A stretch of DNA of 64,000 nucleotides from Allochromatium warmingii (GCF_900107145.1 NZ_FNOW01000004.1:1-64000); one strand, 5' to 3'. Numbered from the stretch's first letter, positions 1 through 8,822 are shown. A program made the numbers and translations. Notes: generated by a model from the sequence alone, not told the origin.

Positions 1-195
1 TTCTGGTTCTTTAATAACGTCGTTGAGAACCACGAGTTCACTGCCGAGTTCGTTGACAATCCATTCAATACGTTCAAATCCGCAACGGGCAAGTCTGTCT
101 CGATTGGCAACCACAATTTTGCGCTGTTCTCCGCGCACGATTCGTCCCAATACGGACTTAAGCCTTTGACACTGATCATCGCGTTGCGCAGTCGT
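1..195 (-). pseudogene. IS607-family serine recombinase (TnpA) C-terminal fragment, runs off the window
   Basis: The minus strand reads an open frame resembling the catalytic resolvase domain of IS607-type serine transposases. Recognisable pieces are LKSVLGRIVRGE, then KIVVANRDRLARCGFE, then a segment ending NELGSELVVLND. In this family the V-x-x-x-D-R-L-x-R-x-G-F-E block follows the nucleophile-bearing N-terminal half. Here the frame is closed by a TGA at 196-198, so the MerR-like DNA-binding domain and the catalytic serine are absent. The 3' end continues past base 1 and cannot be judged. It is therefore a truncated copy, immediately downstream of the Cmr operon. A fragment of the opposite (N-terminal) end of the same kind of protein occurs at 44696-44788. 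Confidence 0.75.
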
Positions 196-372
196 TCAGC
201 AGCGTCTTGTATCGAAACGTGTTGGTTCATCGAACATTCCATAGCGCATGTTTAGTCCAGTCTCAAAGATTGATTGGCAGGGTGTTTGGTCGCTTTAGCC
301 TTGCCATATTTGTTAACTTTTGGTCAATTCCATGTGCAAATCAGGCACTATACGAAAGCTCAATCAGCGTCG

Positions 373-1380
373 CTAACTCCGCACGCTCGGGGCCGACCAT
401 TCGCGTCCGGCAGCGAGCCATTGACGAGTTTCGCCCATGAACGCGCTACCGGCTTCGGGCTTGACGTTGCGCTGTCGGTAGTCTTCGAACTGAACCTGCA
501 ATCGCCGCAATATTTGCTGCTCCGGGGAGAGCGCACTCAGCGCCTCCTGTTCCGCCTTCTTGCGCAGCTTGTGCTGGAGATCTGCGGTACCTGCTGGATC
601 CTCCCGCATCTGCCCATACCCCACTGCCGTCTTAGCCCCAGCGCCCAGACAGTCGAGCGCCTGTTTCAGTGCCTTGAACACCTCGGGCAGCTCGGCAGCA
701 TGATCCACATAACGCGGTGCAATCCCGAATAGCAATCGGGGTTTATCTGCAACGAGAAACGGCACGGGCACCGGAGCATGCCAATCAGCGGGAACGCAGT
801 CTGGCGCGTGGTGCCACTCGGCGATTTCACCACCCTGCTCGTACCACTTGCCCAGATGTGGGGTCATCACATCGGCGCGTAGGTTGACCGGCGCAATCGG
901 CAAGGCATCGAAGAAGAGAAAAGCGCCGGCCTGCTCAAGGGTGCCGAACCAGGTGTCAAGCCGGTGTTGCCGTGCTGTTTCATCAAGCGATTCGTCCCAG
1001 ACCTCGACCCATGCCCGCACCAGCCCCTTGACAGTGCTTCCGGCCAGATAGGGGACGCCGAGTGTGTGATGCCAAATCAGACCGTTCTCGACCGGATGCG
1101 GCAGACCCAAGCCCGTAGCGAAGTGCCAATCGGCTTGAAACACTGCGCCGCGTCCACCGAGCTGAGTAACCAGTTCAAGCTGACGTTGGGCGGCGTTTTC
1201 CAGTGACGCGCTATCTCCAGTGCGTTTCGCGTTGTCTTGAACCCATTTTGCCTTGCCCTCGGCGGGAACCTGCCAGTGATCGTCATAGGCATTGAAAAAA
1301 CGCTCGTACCAAAGTCCGCGATGCCCGCTATCGGGCAGGGCGTTCGGGGCTTGATGAGCGCGATAAAGTGGCAAGGTCAT
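373..1380 (-). CDS. cmr6: Type III-B RAMP protein Cmr6
   Basis: This 335-residue protein is the last gene of the Cmr operon and should be the Cmr6 RAMP subunit, which caps the Cmr4 filament at the 3' end of the crRNA in the type III-B effector. Residues about 90-125 carry the typical Cmr6 segment (FATGLGLPHPVENG, then LGVPYLAGSTVKGLVRAW). A glycine-rich RAMP loop follows near residue 245 (LGAGAKTAVGYGQM). The remaining C-terminal 80 residues are charged and more variable. The ATG overlaps the stop of cmr5 (ATGA overlap), which fixes the start and indicates translational coupling. The frame is intact, unlike cmr1, cmr3 and cmr4 in the same operon. Confidence 0.88.
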   Translation of the reverse strand: MTLPLYRAHQAPNALPDSGHRGLWYERFFNAYDDHWQVPAEGKAKWVQDNAKRTGDSASLENAAQRQLELVTQLGGRGAVFQADWHFATGLGLPHPVENGLIWHHTLGVPYLAGSTVKGLVRAWVEVWDESLDETARQHRLDTWFGTLEQAGAFLFFDALPIAPVNLRADVMTPHLGKWYEQGGEIAEWHHAPDCVPADWHAPVPVPFLVADKPRLLFGIAPRYVDHAAELPEVFKALKQALDCLGAGAKTAVGYGQMREDPAGTADLQHKLRKKAEQEALSALSPEQQILRRLQVQFEDYRQRNVKPEAGSAFMGETRQWLAAGREWSAPSVRS

Positions 1381-1961
1381 GATGCAACGCCCTCGGCCGC
1401 ATCGACCTGATCCTCGCGTGCTAGAAAGGCGCTCGCCAACTTCTTCACCCAGTCGAGAAACAGCAGGGCTTCGATTTGCGCGGCTAGATAAGCGTCCTGA
1501 TCGGATTGAGTAATCGCTTCGAGCAAATCGGCTGTACCCGCGAACGGTTGCTCTGACTTAGCCAGCCAATCACCGAGTAGCTGATAGAGCTTCTGGTAAG
1601 CAGGCTTATCGGCCTTACTGCGATAGAAGGCGGCTGTTTGCCCCAAGCCATTGGCGCGGATCATAAACGGCATGGCGCTGGCGTGACTGTTAAATTCCTT
1701 TTGTTCCTTGATCTGATCTGCCCAAGCATTGCGCAGGGTTTGGATGCGTTCTAAAGCAAAGCGGGCGCGTGCTTGTTCCGGTGTGGCGCGGAGTGGCTGG
1801 CAGGGCATGGGGGGTGTCCTGTTGTGTCGCGGTGGCGGCGTGGTGACAGCGTTCGCCGAGCCGATTATGGGTACGACGGGCGCTTGCGCCGCTTGGTGTT
1901 CGCGTTCCTTCTCCCGCGCTTTCTCCAAGCGGCGCTGTTCTTTGGCGTAATTCTTGGCCAT
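1377..1961 (-). CDS. cmr5: Type III-B small subunit Cmr5
   Basis: This 194-residue, largely alpha-helical protein matches the small subunit Cmr5 that lines the inner filament of type III-B complexes. The Cmr5-like core is residues about 60-180, including LERIQTLRNAWADQIKEQKE, FMIRANGLGQTAAFYRSK and YQLLGDWL. The first 60 residues are a basic, proline-containing N-terminal extension that is longer than in most Cmr5 proteins (usually about 120-150 residues). Its start overlaps the cmr4 stop and its stop overlaps the cmr6 start, so it lies in a tightly coupled operon. The frame is intact. An internal start at about residue 50 is possible, but the overlap with cmr4 favours 1961. Confidence 0.85.
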   Translation of the reverse strand: MAKNYAKEQRRLEKAREKEREHQAAQAPVVPIIGSANAVTTPPPRHNRTPPMPCQPLRATPEQARARFALERIQTLRNAWADQIKEQKEFNSHASAMPFMIRANGLGQTAAFYRSKADKPAYQKLYQLLGDWLAKSEQPFAGTADLLEAITQSDQDAYLAAQIEALLFLDWVKKLASAFLAREDQVDAAEGVAS

Positions 1962-2836
1962 CAGTCACCTCCACGCTGGATACTGACCTTGCACCAGCCC
2001 ATACCAACGGTCTCATTGCCGCCGAGTTGCAGATACGGACGCTGACCGAACAGCTCATCAGTAACATGGGCGAGGATGTCTTGAGCGCACGTTTCCCCAT
2101 CCTGTTGCCGTGATCTGAGCGCGTGTAAGGTCACATAGAGCAGCGTGTCGGGTGGCAGACTTTCCTCATACCAGAGTGCGCCCGGCTTAACGGTTTTGGT
2201 GCGATTGTCGATGCAAATATGCGCATTGACCGGTGTGGCGAACTGCGCCAAATGATTAAAGCGGTCGTCATCGACAAGCGCCAGTTGTTTGCGTAGCGCA
2301 TTCTCGGCATCACTGCGTCCCATCAGACGCGCCAACATTGAAATAAGCGCGGCACAATCTGCTGACTGAGTACGTAGCCGAAATTCCTCCAGATAGAGCG
2401 CATCACCGGATGGCTCAGGCAGCAGAACGGTCTGATGGTCGGGCACCTCGGGGATCGTGGCGGCATCCAGACCATCGAGACCCAAACGCCGCGTATCAGC
2501 GGCAAAGCGACGGAGCAGCGCCGGACAAGTCACCCATTTGAAATGCCCAGTCAGTGAGCGCACCGGCAGCAACAGCAAGCGTGCATCGCCGACTAAAAGC
2601 GCCCCGGCATGATCGGAAGCGTTCGCGGTCTCAGGGCCGAAAACGACCTTGAGCTAGGGAGCTTGGCGTTCTTCAGCCATAGCGCGTAACGCGCCCTTGA
2701 CTGCTGAGCCATAGATCACGGGCCAAGCGGTATGCGCTTCGCGCTGAATGGGCAGGTCAATAACGCCGCCACTCTGTCCGGCACCGGCGTGGATGGACGT
2801 TTCGGCCAGCAGGCCGATCAAGGCTGTCGTACTCAT
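1961..2836 (-). pseudogene. cmr4: Type III-B backbone/nuclease subunit Cmr4, interrupted by an in-frame TAG
   Basis: Cmr4 forms the repeated backbone of the type III-B effector and cleaves target RNA. The reading frame from the ATG at 2836 gives a typical Cmr4 N terminus: an ETSIHAGAG segment, then GVIDLPIQREAHT (residues 24-36), then YGSAVKGALR. Asp27 in that segment aligns with the catalytic aspartate of the family. Codon 61 is TAG (plus-strand bases 2654-2656). After the TAG the same frame stays open to 1961 and continues with Cmr4-like sequence, so the lesion is a single nonsense codon rather than a frameshift. Read through, the product would be 291 residues, normal for Cmr4. As written, only a 60-residue stub would be made. 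A sequencing error or suppression cannot be excluded from the sequence alone. Confidence 0.85.
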
Positions 2837-2857
2837 ACTTTATTCGTCCCCTTCGCT

Positions 2858-3990
2858 CTACCAAATGCCAACGGCCAGCTCGCCGCGTCCGAGCGCGGTG
2901 TCGTGGCCGATGTGTTGTCCATGCAATGCCGTAATCGCAGTGTTTATATCGATTGGATCGTTGAGCGTACAAAAATACACGCTTCCAGCCGGCACCAGAC
3001 TGCGCACCGGTCGCGGACATGCGTGCGCCAAATTCCAGCCGCCCTCGCGCACCGCTTTGCCGATCACGGCGCATTCCAGCGTTAGGGAAATGCCGCACAG
3101 GTCGCCCTGCCAGACGTGCGTACCGTCATGCTCAAGCGCCGCAAAACCGGGTAGTTGCCAATTGGCCGCACTTGGGCCGAAATCGGCATGTGTCAGCAGC
3201 ATGAGCAACAGGCGCGGCCCTAGAATCTGCGGCGCTTGCAGTCGGTTAGGTGATGCCGTTGAGATCTGTACCAGACTTGGGCGTCCCTCACCGCCAAACC
3301 GCATGACGCTGGATTGGGGAGCGTCTGATTTGGGATAGAAATCAGCATTTCGGCACCGATGGCCAATTCGGGGAGCGGGCGCAGATGGCGGGTTTGATAG
3401 AGCAACCCATCGCGTCCGGTGCGCCGTGCGTTGTCGCGGGCAATGCCAAGACGCGGTTCTTCACGATACAGATGCTGAGTTTCGATGATCTCGGTTGGTG
3501 GCTGACCGGCGAGCACCTGTTGCAAATTGGTAGCGGTCAACCATGCCGTTTCAAAGGGTTTGGCACCGAGCAGCGGATTCTGTCCGGCATTCTGGATGCG
3601 CGGTAAACGCACTGTTCCCAGATCGCAGCGCACCGGGTCGCCGGGTTCCAGAAAACGATAGCTTCTGTCCTTGCCAAGCACATGCAGCGGAACCGGATAC
3701 AGCCGTTCGTTGTGCCAAATTGGATAGGGGCCGGTTAATTTGAGTTGGCCCAGGCTGTCGCCATCGCCGATCAAAGCACGCAGGTCTGCATAGGCTGCGT
3801 TTTCCAAGAAATCAGACCAGTCAACACCGCGCTGCTCGCCAATCAGGGTGCGCATGGCTCCTGCTACGGTGCGTGCTGGCGGTGGAAACAGGCTACTCAG
3901 CTCGTTGTGGCCGCTGGTCTCGAAACCCCGCGCCTCACGAAAAAACCAGGTGTCGAGCGGATCGAACCGCCACTGCCGTGTTTCAGTCAT
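2858..3990 (-). pseudogene. cmr3: Type III-B RAMP protein Cmr3, frameshifted
   Basis: Cmr3 binds the 5' handle of the crRNA with Cmr2. The N-terminal part (3990 down to about 3305) reads as Cmr3: FDPLDTWFFREARGFE at residues 9-24, then SSLFPPPARTVAGAMRTLIG, and later HLYREEPRLGIARDN followed by GLLYQTRHLRPL. The expected C-terminal part (VMRFGGEGRPSL, later LGRGELAVGIW) is present but in another frame, 3304 down to 2858. The frames correspond to a one-base deletion or two-base insertion near 3300-3310. No obvious slippery heptamer was seen at the junction. The start overlaps the cmr2 stop (ATGA). Both halves look conserved, so the event is recent decay or a sequencing error. Confidence 0.85.
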
Positions 3991-5900
3991 CGCGTCTCGA
4001 CTCCTTTTTGAGCTAGAAAACGCACCAGCAATGCGCCGTCTGGATCGAACCGTTGACTTTTGGTGAACATCGGTTGATCGTCATGCAGCTCGCGTTTTAC
4101 CGGACGGCACTGGTCTAGCAGGGGTGTAATCAACCGTTCAGCCTCAGCTAATGTCAGCGTGTTGCGTCGGCCATCGTTGACACCCGAAGCCAGATAATCG
4201 ACCGCCAGCAGCGATACCGCCTGCGCCTGATCGAAAACAGGTTCGACATCGGGCTGATCTTTGGGCGGATTGATGAACTGAAACCGTTCGCGAATGCGAT
4301 AGAAAAATTTGCCGCTGAACGTCCGTTCGCCCGCCGCCCGCTCCTGTACCGCAAAATCCTGCGCAAGACGCTCGATTACGAGTTGACCGGACTGCGCTGG
4401 ATTGATCGCGCATTCCCAGGGCCGCGCCCATTGCAGCGCCTCGCCGCTGGGTTTGAGGACGCGCACTGCCAGCGCATCGCGCCCCGTAGCTTCTTTGGCC
4501 AGGTTGTCGAGCAGATGATGGCTGTCGCGCAAGACCCGTGTCAGTGGGATCTTGACGTGCGCAAAGGTGACGGCAGCGGAGATGGTCGAGCAGCCGTCCT
4601 TGCCGAACGCCTGTTTGAAGGCCGCGAGATACGCCACGCGAATCGCCGCCGCGCATCCGAGTGCATCGTCCAGCGGTAGCAGCGCCAGCACATCGTCGCC
4701 GCCAGCGTAGATCAAAAAGCCGTGGTGCTGATCGACCAACTCGGGCACGCACGCAGTAAAAGCATTGAGTGCCTGCGAAATCTTCGGCGGGGCGTTCAGG
4801 TCACTTTGCAGCAGCTTGCCGAGGCTGTCGCCGTCCATCAGCAGGATGGCGTAAAAGGGCGACGGCTCGCCGTGTTGCTGTTCCTTGATGAGTTGTTTGA
4901 CGGCCTTGACCGCAGTCCGATCTGGGCATATACCCTGATTTTCTAGGACATGCGCAAACAGCGCACTGGAATGCAACTGCGCAAGCTGCTGATTGGTGTG
5001 TTCGCGCACACAGCGCAATAGACCCAAGCCTCGGTCAGAGCGCCCGAGTTGCGGTGAGGTGGCCACCAGCGCATCAATCGCTGTCTGGAGTGGTTCGGCG
5101 TTTGACAGCCGTTCTACCCAGTGCGCGGCGGCCAGATCCAGCGTCGAGGGCATCTGGCCTTTGAGCGGCCAACCGTGCAACGTCCAACGCGCATCCGACA
5201 TCGGCGCACGTAAGGTTGCAAAGGCCGCAACGAACCGCCGCTTGATGAAAGCGATAGCACACAACTGTTCTTGGTCAGCGAAGTCGCTTGGGTAGCGGTT
5301 CCGAATCGGCGTCCAAAACTGCTCAAGCTGCCTATCGCCCGGATGTGCCGCACCAGAAAGTTCTTGCCAACCGGCCATCATTGAGCACTTGACGCCGCTT
5401 TCTATGGGCGGCAGATGTGAACGCCGGTTCTTGCGCTGATCGAGCAAACTGTTGCCCGACCCCAGCGCCCAACTGATTTCCCAAAAACCCTTGATCTGCC
5501 GCTCCCAGATTGCGCGTGTTTCGGTATGCGGATGATGCGGCTGTAAATCGCGTTGCCAGACCGCTTCGGCCAGCGCCGCCCATGCCGCTCGCACCGTTTG
5601 CTCGACGTACTCGGGTTGGAAGTTATCGGGAACCTTGCATTGAACGGCCTTGAAGCGATTGGGAATGCAGCCTTGTCGCGGGCCATCCGCGCCGGACTTC
5701 GCACCGGTCAGCCAGTCGAGATAGGTTTTATCGGGCGTAGGAAAATCGATCTTGCCGCCCTGCTGCGTGACGGCCTGCATCGCGGCCCCTGCTAACCAAG
5801 ACAGCAGAAACGAACCGGCCCAGAAATCGCGTGTGCGGCGTGCCTGTGCGACGAATCCTTGCACCGGGCCAAGCGTAAAGTGAAAGGTTTGGTCGGTCAT
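3987..5900 (-). CDS. cmr2: Type III-B large subunit Cas10/Cmr2, HD domain absent, GGDD motif intact
   Basis: This 637-residue protein is the Cas10 subunit of the Cmr complex, the likely cyclic-oligoadenylate synthase activated by target RNA. It begins directly with the first palm region (TLGPVQGFVAQARRTRDFWA, residues 9-28), so the N-terminal HD nuclease domain found in longer Cmr2 proteins is missing. The second palm carries LLMDGDSLGKLL near residues 353-364 and the cyclase signature YAGGDDVLALLPL, with GGDD at residues 400-403. The intact GGDD, together with the CARF-HEPN gene csx1 upstream, points to cOA signalling as the output. It overlaps cmr1 upstream and cmr3 downstream by a few bases. 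Confidence 0.93.
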   Translation of the reverse strand: MTDQTFHFTLGPVQGFVAQARRTRDFWAGSFLLSWLAGAAMQAVTQQGGKIDFPTPDKTYLDWLTGAKSGADGPRQGCIPNRFKAVQCKVPDNFQPEYVEQTVRAAWAALAEAVWQRDLQPHHPHTETRAIWERQIKGFWEISWALGSGNSLLDQRKNRRSHLPPIESGVKCSMMAGWQELSGAAHPGDRQLEQFWTPIRNRYPSDFADQEQLCAIAFIKRRFVAAFATLRAPMSDARWTLHGWPLKGQMPSTLDLAAAHWVERLSNAEPLQTAIDALVATSPQLGRSDRGLGLLRCVREHTNQQLAQLHSSALFAHVLENQGICPDRTAVKAVKQLIKEQQHGEPSPFYAILLMDGDSLGKLLQSDLNAPPKISQALNAFTACVPELVDQHHGFLIYAGGDDVLALLPLDDALGCAAAIRVAYLAAFKQAFGKDGCSTISAAVTFAHVKIPLTRVLRDSHHLLDNLAKEATGRDALAVRVLKPSGEALQWARPWECAINPAQSGQLVIERLAQDFAVQERAAGERTFSGKFFYRIRERFQFINPPKDQPDVEPVFDQAQAVSLLAVDYLASGVNDGRRNTLTLAEAERLITPLLDQCRPVKRELHDDQPMFTKSQRFDPDGALLVRFLAQKGVETR

Positions 5901-7085
5901 CAGCGTGACTCCAAGACGGTTTGACGATTCGTAAACCGATCCATCCAGCCATGCACAACCGACCAGTCAGGGGCAACCGGCACTCGCCGCACCGATCCCT
6001 TGCTACCTTTGATGCCGATGCGCCATGCCTCGGGCAGAAAGTGCGCTGGGAGCAGCGTCAGCACACCGACAACCGTACCGTCTAAAAAGCGATGCGGATG
6101 TACAAATAACGGCGAAGCGCGACGATTGGCACCGATGTCGCTCCAACTGCCATCGGATGTTGGAGCAACGGCGTTGATGTCCGCCTTATCTTTCGTGGAG
6201 CTGAAAAAATAATTGTGCGGCAGACCGAACACCACTCGGCGCGGATGTCGATCAACTGAGTTTCCGCTTGCTGCACACTGGGCAAGATCATGATCGTCGG
6301 TGAAATTGCGCTCTGCTGGTTGGCCGGCAACCTGTCCAACTTGCCCAAAGCTTCGATAACGTTGCATGTCCCCGCCAAGCTCGCCGAGCAAGCGCCAAGC
6401 ATCACGATGCGTAGCAGGTACCAGATCGATCCGACTGCGTTGTGAAAAAGCGGTATAAGGCGGCAGTGTATCCAGTCGGTCGGCGGTCAGATCGGCCAAC
6501 GTGTGGCGCAATGTGTCAGCCGTGTTCGGAACGGTTAAATCCGTGCCGTTGAGCGTCTCAATAGCCAATGCCCTTGCGTGCGCGACTCCCCAAACCACCC
6601 AGCAAGCCCAGTGTTAGCAGCGCCCGTGCGACTGAATCACGTTCATCATGCGTCGTTTCAGGGCGAAAACGTACCTGAATCCGCAGCGTAGCATCGGGCG
6701 CGAGTGCTTCGCGTAAATAAGCGTCTCTAAAATGATACAGCCCTTGACCAAGCAGATATTGATGACCAGCGGTGGCCGATGGCAGGTGTGCTTTAGTGAG
6801 GGTGCGTGTATCGCCACTGATTCGCAACAAACAGCGGCCCTGCCCGGTTTCTTCGCCATTGGCGGCCTGTCCGAAGAGTAGTGCCTCTCGACGATGCAAG
6901 AGCCGCAATCCAGCGGTGTCATCCTGCGCTTCCCGCAAACAGTCACTCCAATGCAACGCCCGCCACCAGAACCGCAACGCGCCTTTAAACGAAGGCGGGC
7001 GCAGGCCATCGATTGGCGTCCGATCTGCGCCGCCCAGAAACATCGGCGTAATGATGCGATAGGTAGCTTCCAAGATTTCAGCCAT
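5900..7085 (-). pseudogene. cmr1: Type III-B RAMP protein Cmr1, frameshifted
   Basis: Cmr1 is the RAMP subunit at the head of the Cmr operon. The 5' part from the ATG at 7085 (SD-like GGGAG about 8 bases upstream) has the Cmr1 N terminus: YRIITPMFLGGADRT, then RPPSFKGALRFWWRALHW. It ends with the glycine-rich LLGGLGSRARKG. There the frame runs into TGA at 6558-6560, while the rest of the protein (ALAIETLNGTDLTV through VVHGWMDRFTNRQTVLESR) continues in another frame to 5900. The offset corresponds to one inserted base or two deleted bases near 6560-6575. No slippery sequence is evident. The last codons overlap the cmr2 start. Confidence 0.85.
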
Positions 7086-7133
7086 GCTCGACACTCCCTT
7101 TCTTCAGATACCGAGATAGACGTTTTGCCAAGC

Positions 7134-8339
7134 TTAATTCAGCACACGATCCATTGCCCGTTGCAGTTCCAATGGCAATCGTTCTGGATTGACGATGATC
7201 TGGCGCACATGCTCCAGCGCCGCCGGATTGCCATGTGCCAGCGCATTACGCAAGTTTTTAAGCATCCAATAGCCATCGACGACCGAACGCGGGTGCTCGC
7301 CGACGCGCATTTCAGCCTCGAATGCTTCTTCAGCGGGTTTGCGATCTCTTTGATGATCCTGATGGCCAAATTTGCGGCGATCACACTCGCGGGTAATCAC
7401 GGCCTCGAATCCAAGAATGGCGGCGCGTACATAATCGCCTTGACGCAGATAAAACATGGCAAGACGCTTCTGATACGCCATAAGCCGAGCGCCTCGCACC
7501 CAATTCAATCGCTTGGTCAGTGAAGATTGAAACAGGGAAGAAACGCCCGTGAGTGGTGTATCCAGCACGGGGAGAAATGTCAGGATACGACGGCGGGCAT
7601 CACTGAGATTGAGGGTGCGCTCGAAGAACGCTGCATCGACCAGACATTGCACTTTGTCAGCGGCTACACCGTCGGCACGCAGCAAAGGCGCAAATAAACC
7701 ATAATCACCATTTTGATCGAAGCGGCTCAAGGCATCGAGCCAGCGTTCAATGTTCAACAATCCATCGAGCCGCACGATCGGCGTCTCGCCGTTTTCCGTC
7801 ATATCGAGTGCGCCATAATAAAGCCCCTCGATTGTTAAACCGCGAACCCGCTCCAAGAAGAAGGCTGAGAGCGCACCGATGGCTGTCAGATGTCGAAATC
7901 CATGCGTTAGATCGATGGACACGCGCCCGTCCTCAACGGCTTCGGCAATGCTGTCAAGAATGTGCGCCTGTCCTTCGGCATCGCGGCCATAGTCGATGAG
8001 TCGCAGCTTGCAGGAAACGCCGAGCGCCCGTTCAACCACAGGCGTCACCGCATCGAGCAAGGCGGCATCAACTGCGTTTTCGGTGGCCGCTTCGATCAAT
8101 CGCAATCGCAACTCCTCGTCTTCGCCTTCGGTAGCAAACTGCTCAATCAGCACGTCCCACATGCTGCCAGCCGTTCCCAGCAACACCAACTGGTTCGGGT
8201 TGAGCACTTCACGCAACGCCAGACCGAAAAAGGGTGTTGTATGAATTGCGCCATTAGCAAAGCGATAGTGAGCTGTCCGATAACCAGTTTTGGGATCCTG
8301 TCGGGCACGCCCGAGAAAACTTACCAGCGTCGAGGTCAT
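7134..8339 (-). CDS. csx1: Csx1-type CARF-HEPN ribonuclease (TM1812-like)
   Basis: This 401-residue protein should bind cyclic oligoadenylate made by Cas10 and degrade RNA. The N-terminal half is CARF-like (TM1812/Csx1 type): it starts with VSFLGRAR, has LVLLGTAGSMWDVL, and carries the family signature SIDLTHGFRHL near residues 141-151. The C-terminal half is helical and ends in a HEPN motif R-NALA-H (R-x4-H, residues 364-369). The start at 8339 is chosen over an in-frame upstream ATG at 8363 because GAGG lies at the right distance in front of it. It is the first gene of the Cmr operon, 48 bases before cmr1. The frame and active-site motif are intact. Confidence 0.88.
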   Translation of the reverse strand: MTSTLVSFLGRARQDPKTGYRTAHYRFANGAIHTTPFFGLALREVLNPNQLVLLGTAGSMWDVLIEQFATEGEDEELRLRLIEAATENAVDAALLDAVTPVVERALGVSCKLRLIDYGRDAEGQAHILDSIAEAVEDGRVSIDLTHGFRHLTAIGALSAFFLERVRGLTIEGLYYGALDMTENGETPIVRLDGLLNIERWLDALSRFDQNGDYGLFAPLLRADGVAADKVQCLVDAAFFERTLNLSDARRRILTFLPVLDTPLTGVSSLFQSSLTKRLNWVRGARLMAYQKRLAMFYLRQGDYVRAAILGFEAVITRECDRRKFGHQDHQRDRKPAEEAFEAEMRVGEHPRSVVDGYWMLKNLRNALAHGNPAALEHVRQIIVNPERLPLELQRAMDRVLN

Positions 8340-8674
8340 TCCGGTTATCCCTCTGCAATGCAATAACGGTATTTTGACAGACTAGATACTAAGGTAACTA
8401 TCCCTACAAGCTTGTGGCTCAAGCCGTGCGGCGTTTAGTACAACTTAAACTTTTCAGACGCAAGTTGAGGATCATATATTTCAGTATAACAATTTGGCTA
8501 TGGGGATAGATCGGGCGGTCAATCAGGGGTTGTCTGGTGGCGTGGATGTTGAGTATGATCGGCAGCGGTCGGTTTCTAGCTTGTCTCCCGTAAGCTTGCG
8601 CTGTGACGACTGCTGAGACAAAAATATTGGCGTCTCACCGGACGATGCCAGCCGCAACATCGGCACGGAGTCCG
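8340..8674. promoter_or_regulatory. Divergent region between csx1 (minus) and the CRISPR repeat (plus); probable leader
   Basis: This 335-base stretch has no supported gene. It separates the start of the minus-strand Cmr operon from the first CRISPR repeat, whose 3'-type end faces right, so it occupies the position of an array leader and must also hold the operon promoter. It is AT-richer near 8440-8500, with TATAAC within 8470-8500 a possible -10 for rightward transcription. No convincing -35 at standard spacing was found. No further repeat copy was found by eye. The leader assignment is positional inference. Confidence 0.4.
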
Positions 8675-8767
8675 GTCGCGACCCACAATCCACTACAACA
8701 AGGATTGAAACTACTGTCTGTTGAAACGTAAGCGCCAGCCTGCATTCTTGTCGCGACCCACAATCCA
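8675..8767 (+). CRISPR. Minimal CRISPR array: one full repeat, one 38-base spacer, one truncated repeat
   Basis: A 37-base repeat (8675-8711) begins GTCGCGACCCACAATCCA and ends AAGGATTGAAAC, the ATTGAAAC 3' end typical of many type I/III repeats. After a 38-base spacer (8712-8749), the first 18 bases of the repeat recur exactly at 8750-8767 and then diverge into a terminator. The array therefore has a single spacer and a truncated terminal repeat, and reads rightwards, away from csx1. The spacer length suits type III systems. No cas6, cas1 or cas2 is visible, so processing and adaptation would have to come from elsewhere, or the array may be a relic. Confidence 0.72.
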
Positions 8768-8768
8768 A

Positions 8769-8799
8769 TAAAAAACCGGCTCTTAGGCCGGTTTTTTTA
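8769..8799. terminator. Rho-independent terminator after the CRISPR array
   Basis: An A-run followed by a stem ACCGGC / GCCGGT with a six-base TCTTAG loop and then a run of seven T. The stem is flanked by A and T runs on both sides, so it can act in both directions. It starts directly after the truncated repeat. Confidence 0.8.
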
Positions 8800-8822
8800 T
8801 TCAGCAAAAAACTGAAGGCAAT

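Noticed and set aside
1690-2100. A 136-codon frame overlapping cmr5 and cmr4 on the same strand.
   Set aside because: It is in a different frame from both recognised genes and has no conserved features.
2654-2656. The TAG in cmr4 as pyrrolysine or another recoded codon.
   Set aside because: No recoding machinery is visible in the window, and the family has no known non-standard residue at this place.
6550-6600. Programmed frameshifting in cmr1 (and likewise cmr3).
   Set aside because: No slippery heptamer or clear downstream structure is seen, and these families do not use recoding.
8712-8749. GTTGAAAC inside the spacer as another CRISPR repeat end.
   Set aside because: Only eight bases match, and the rest of the 37-base repeat is absent.
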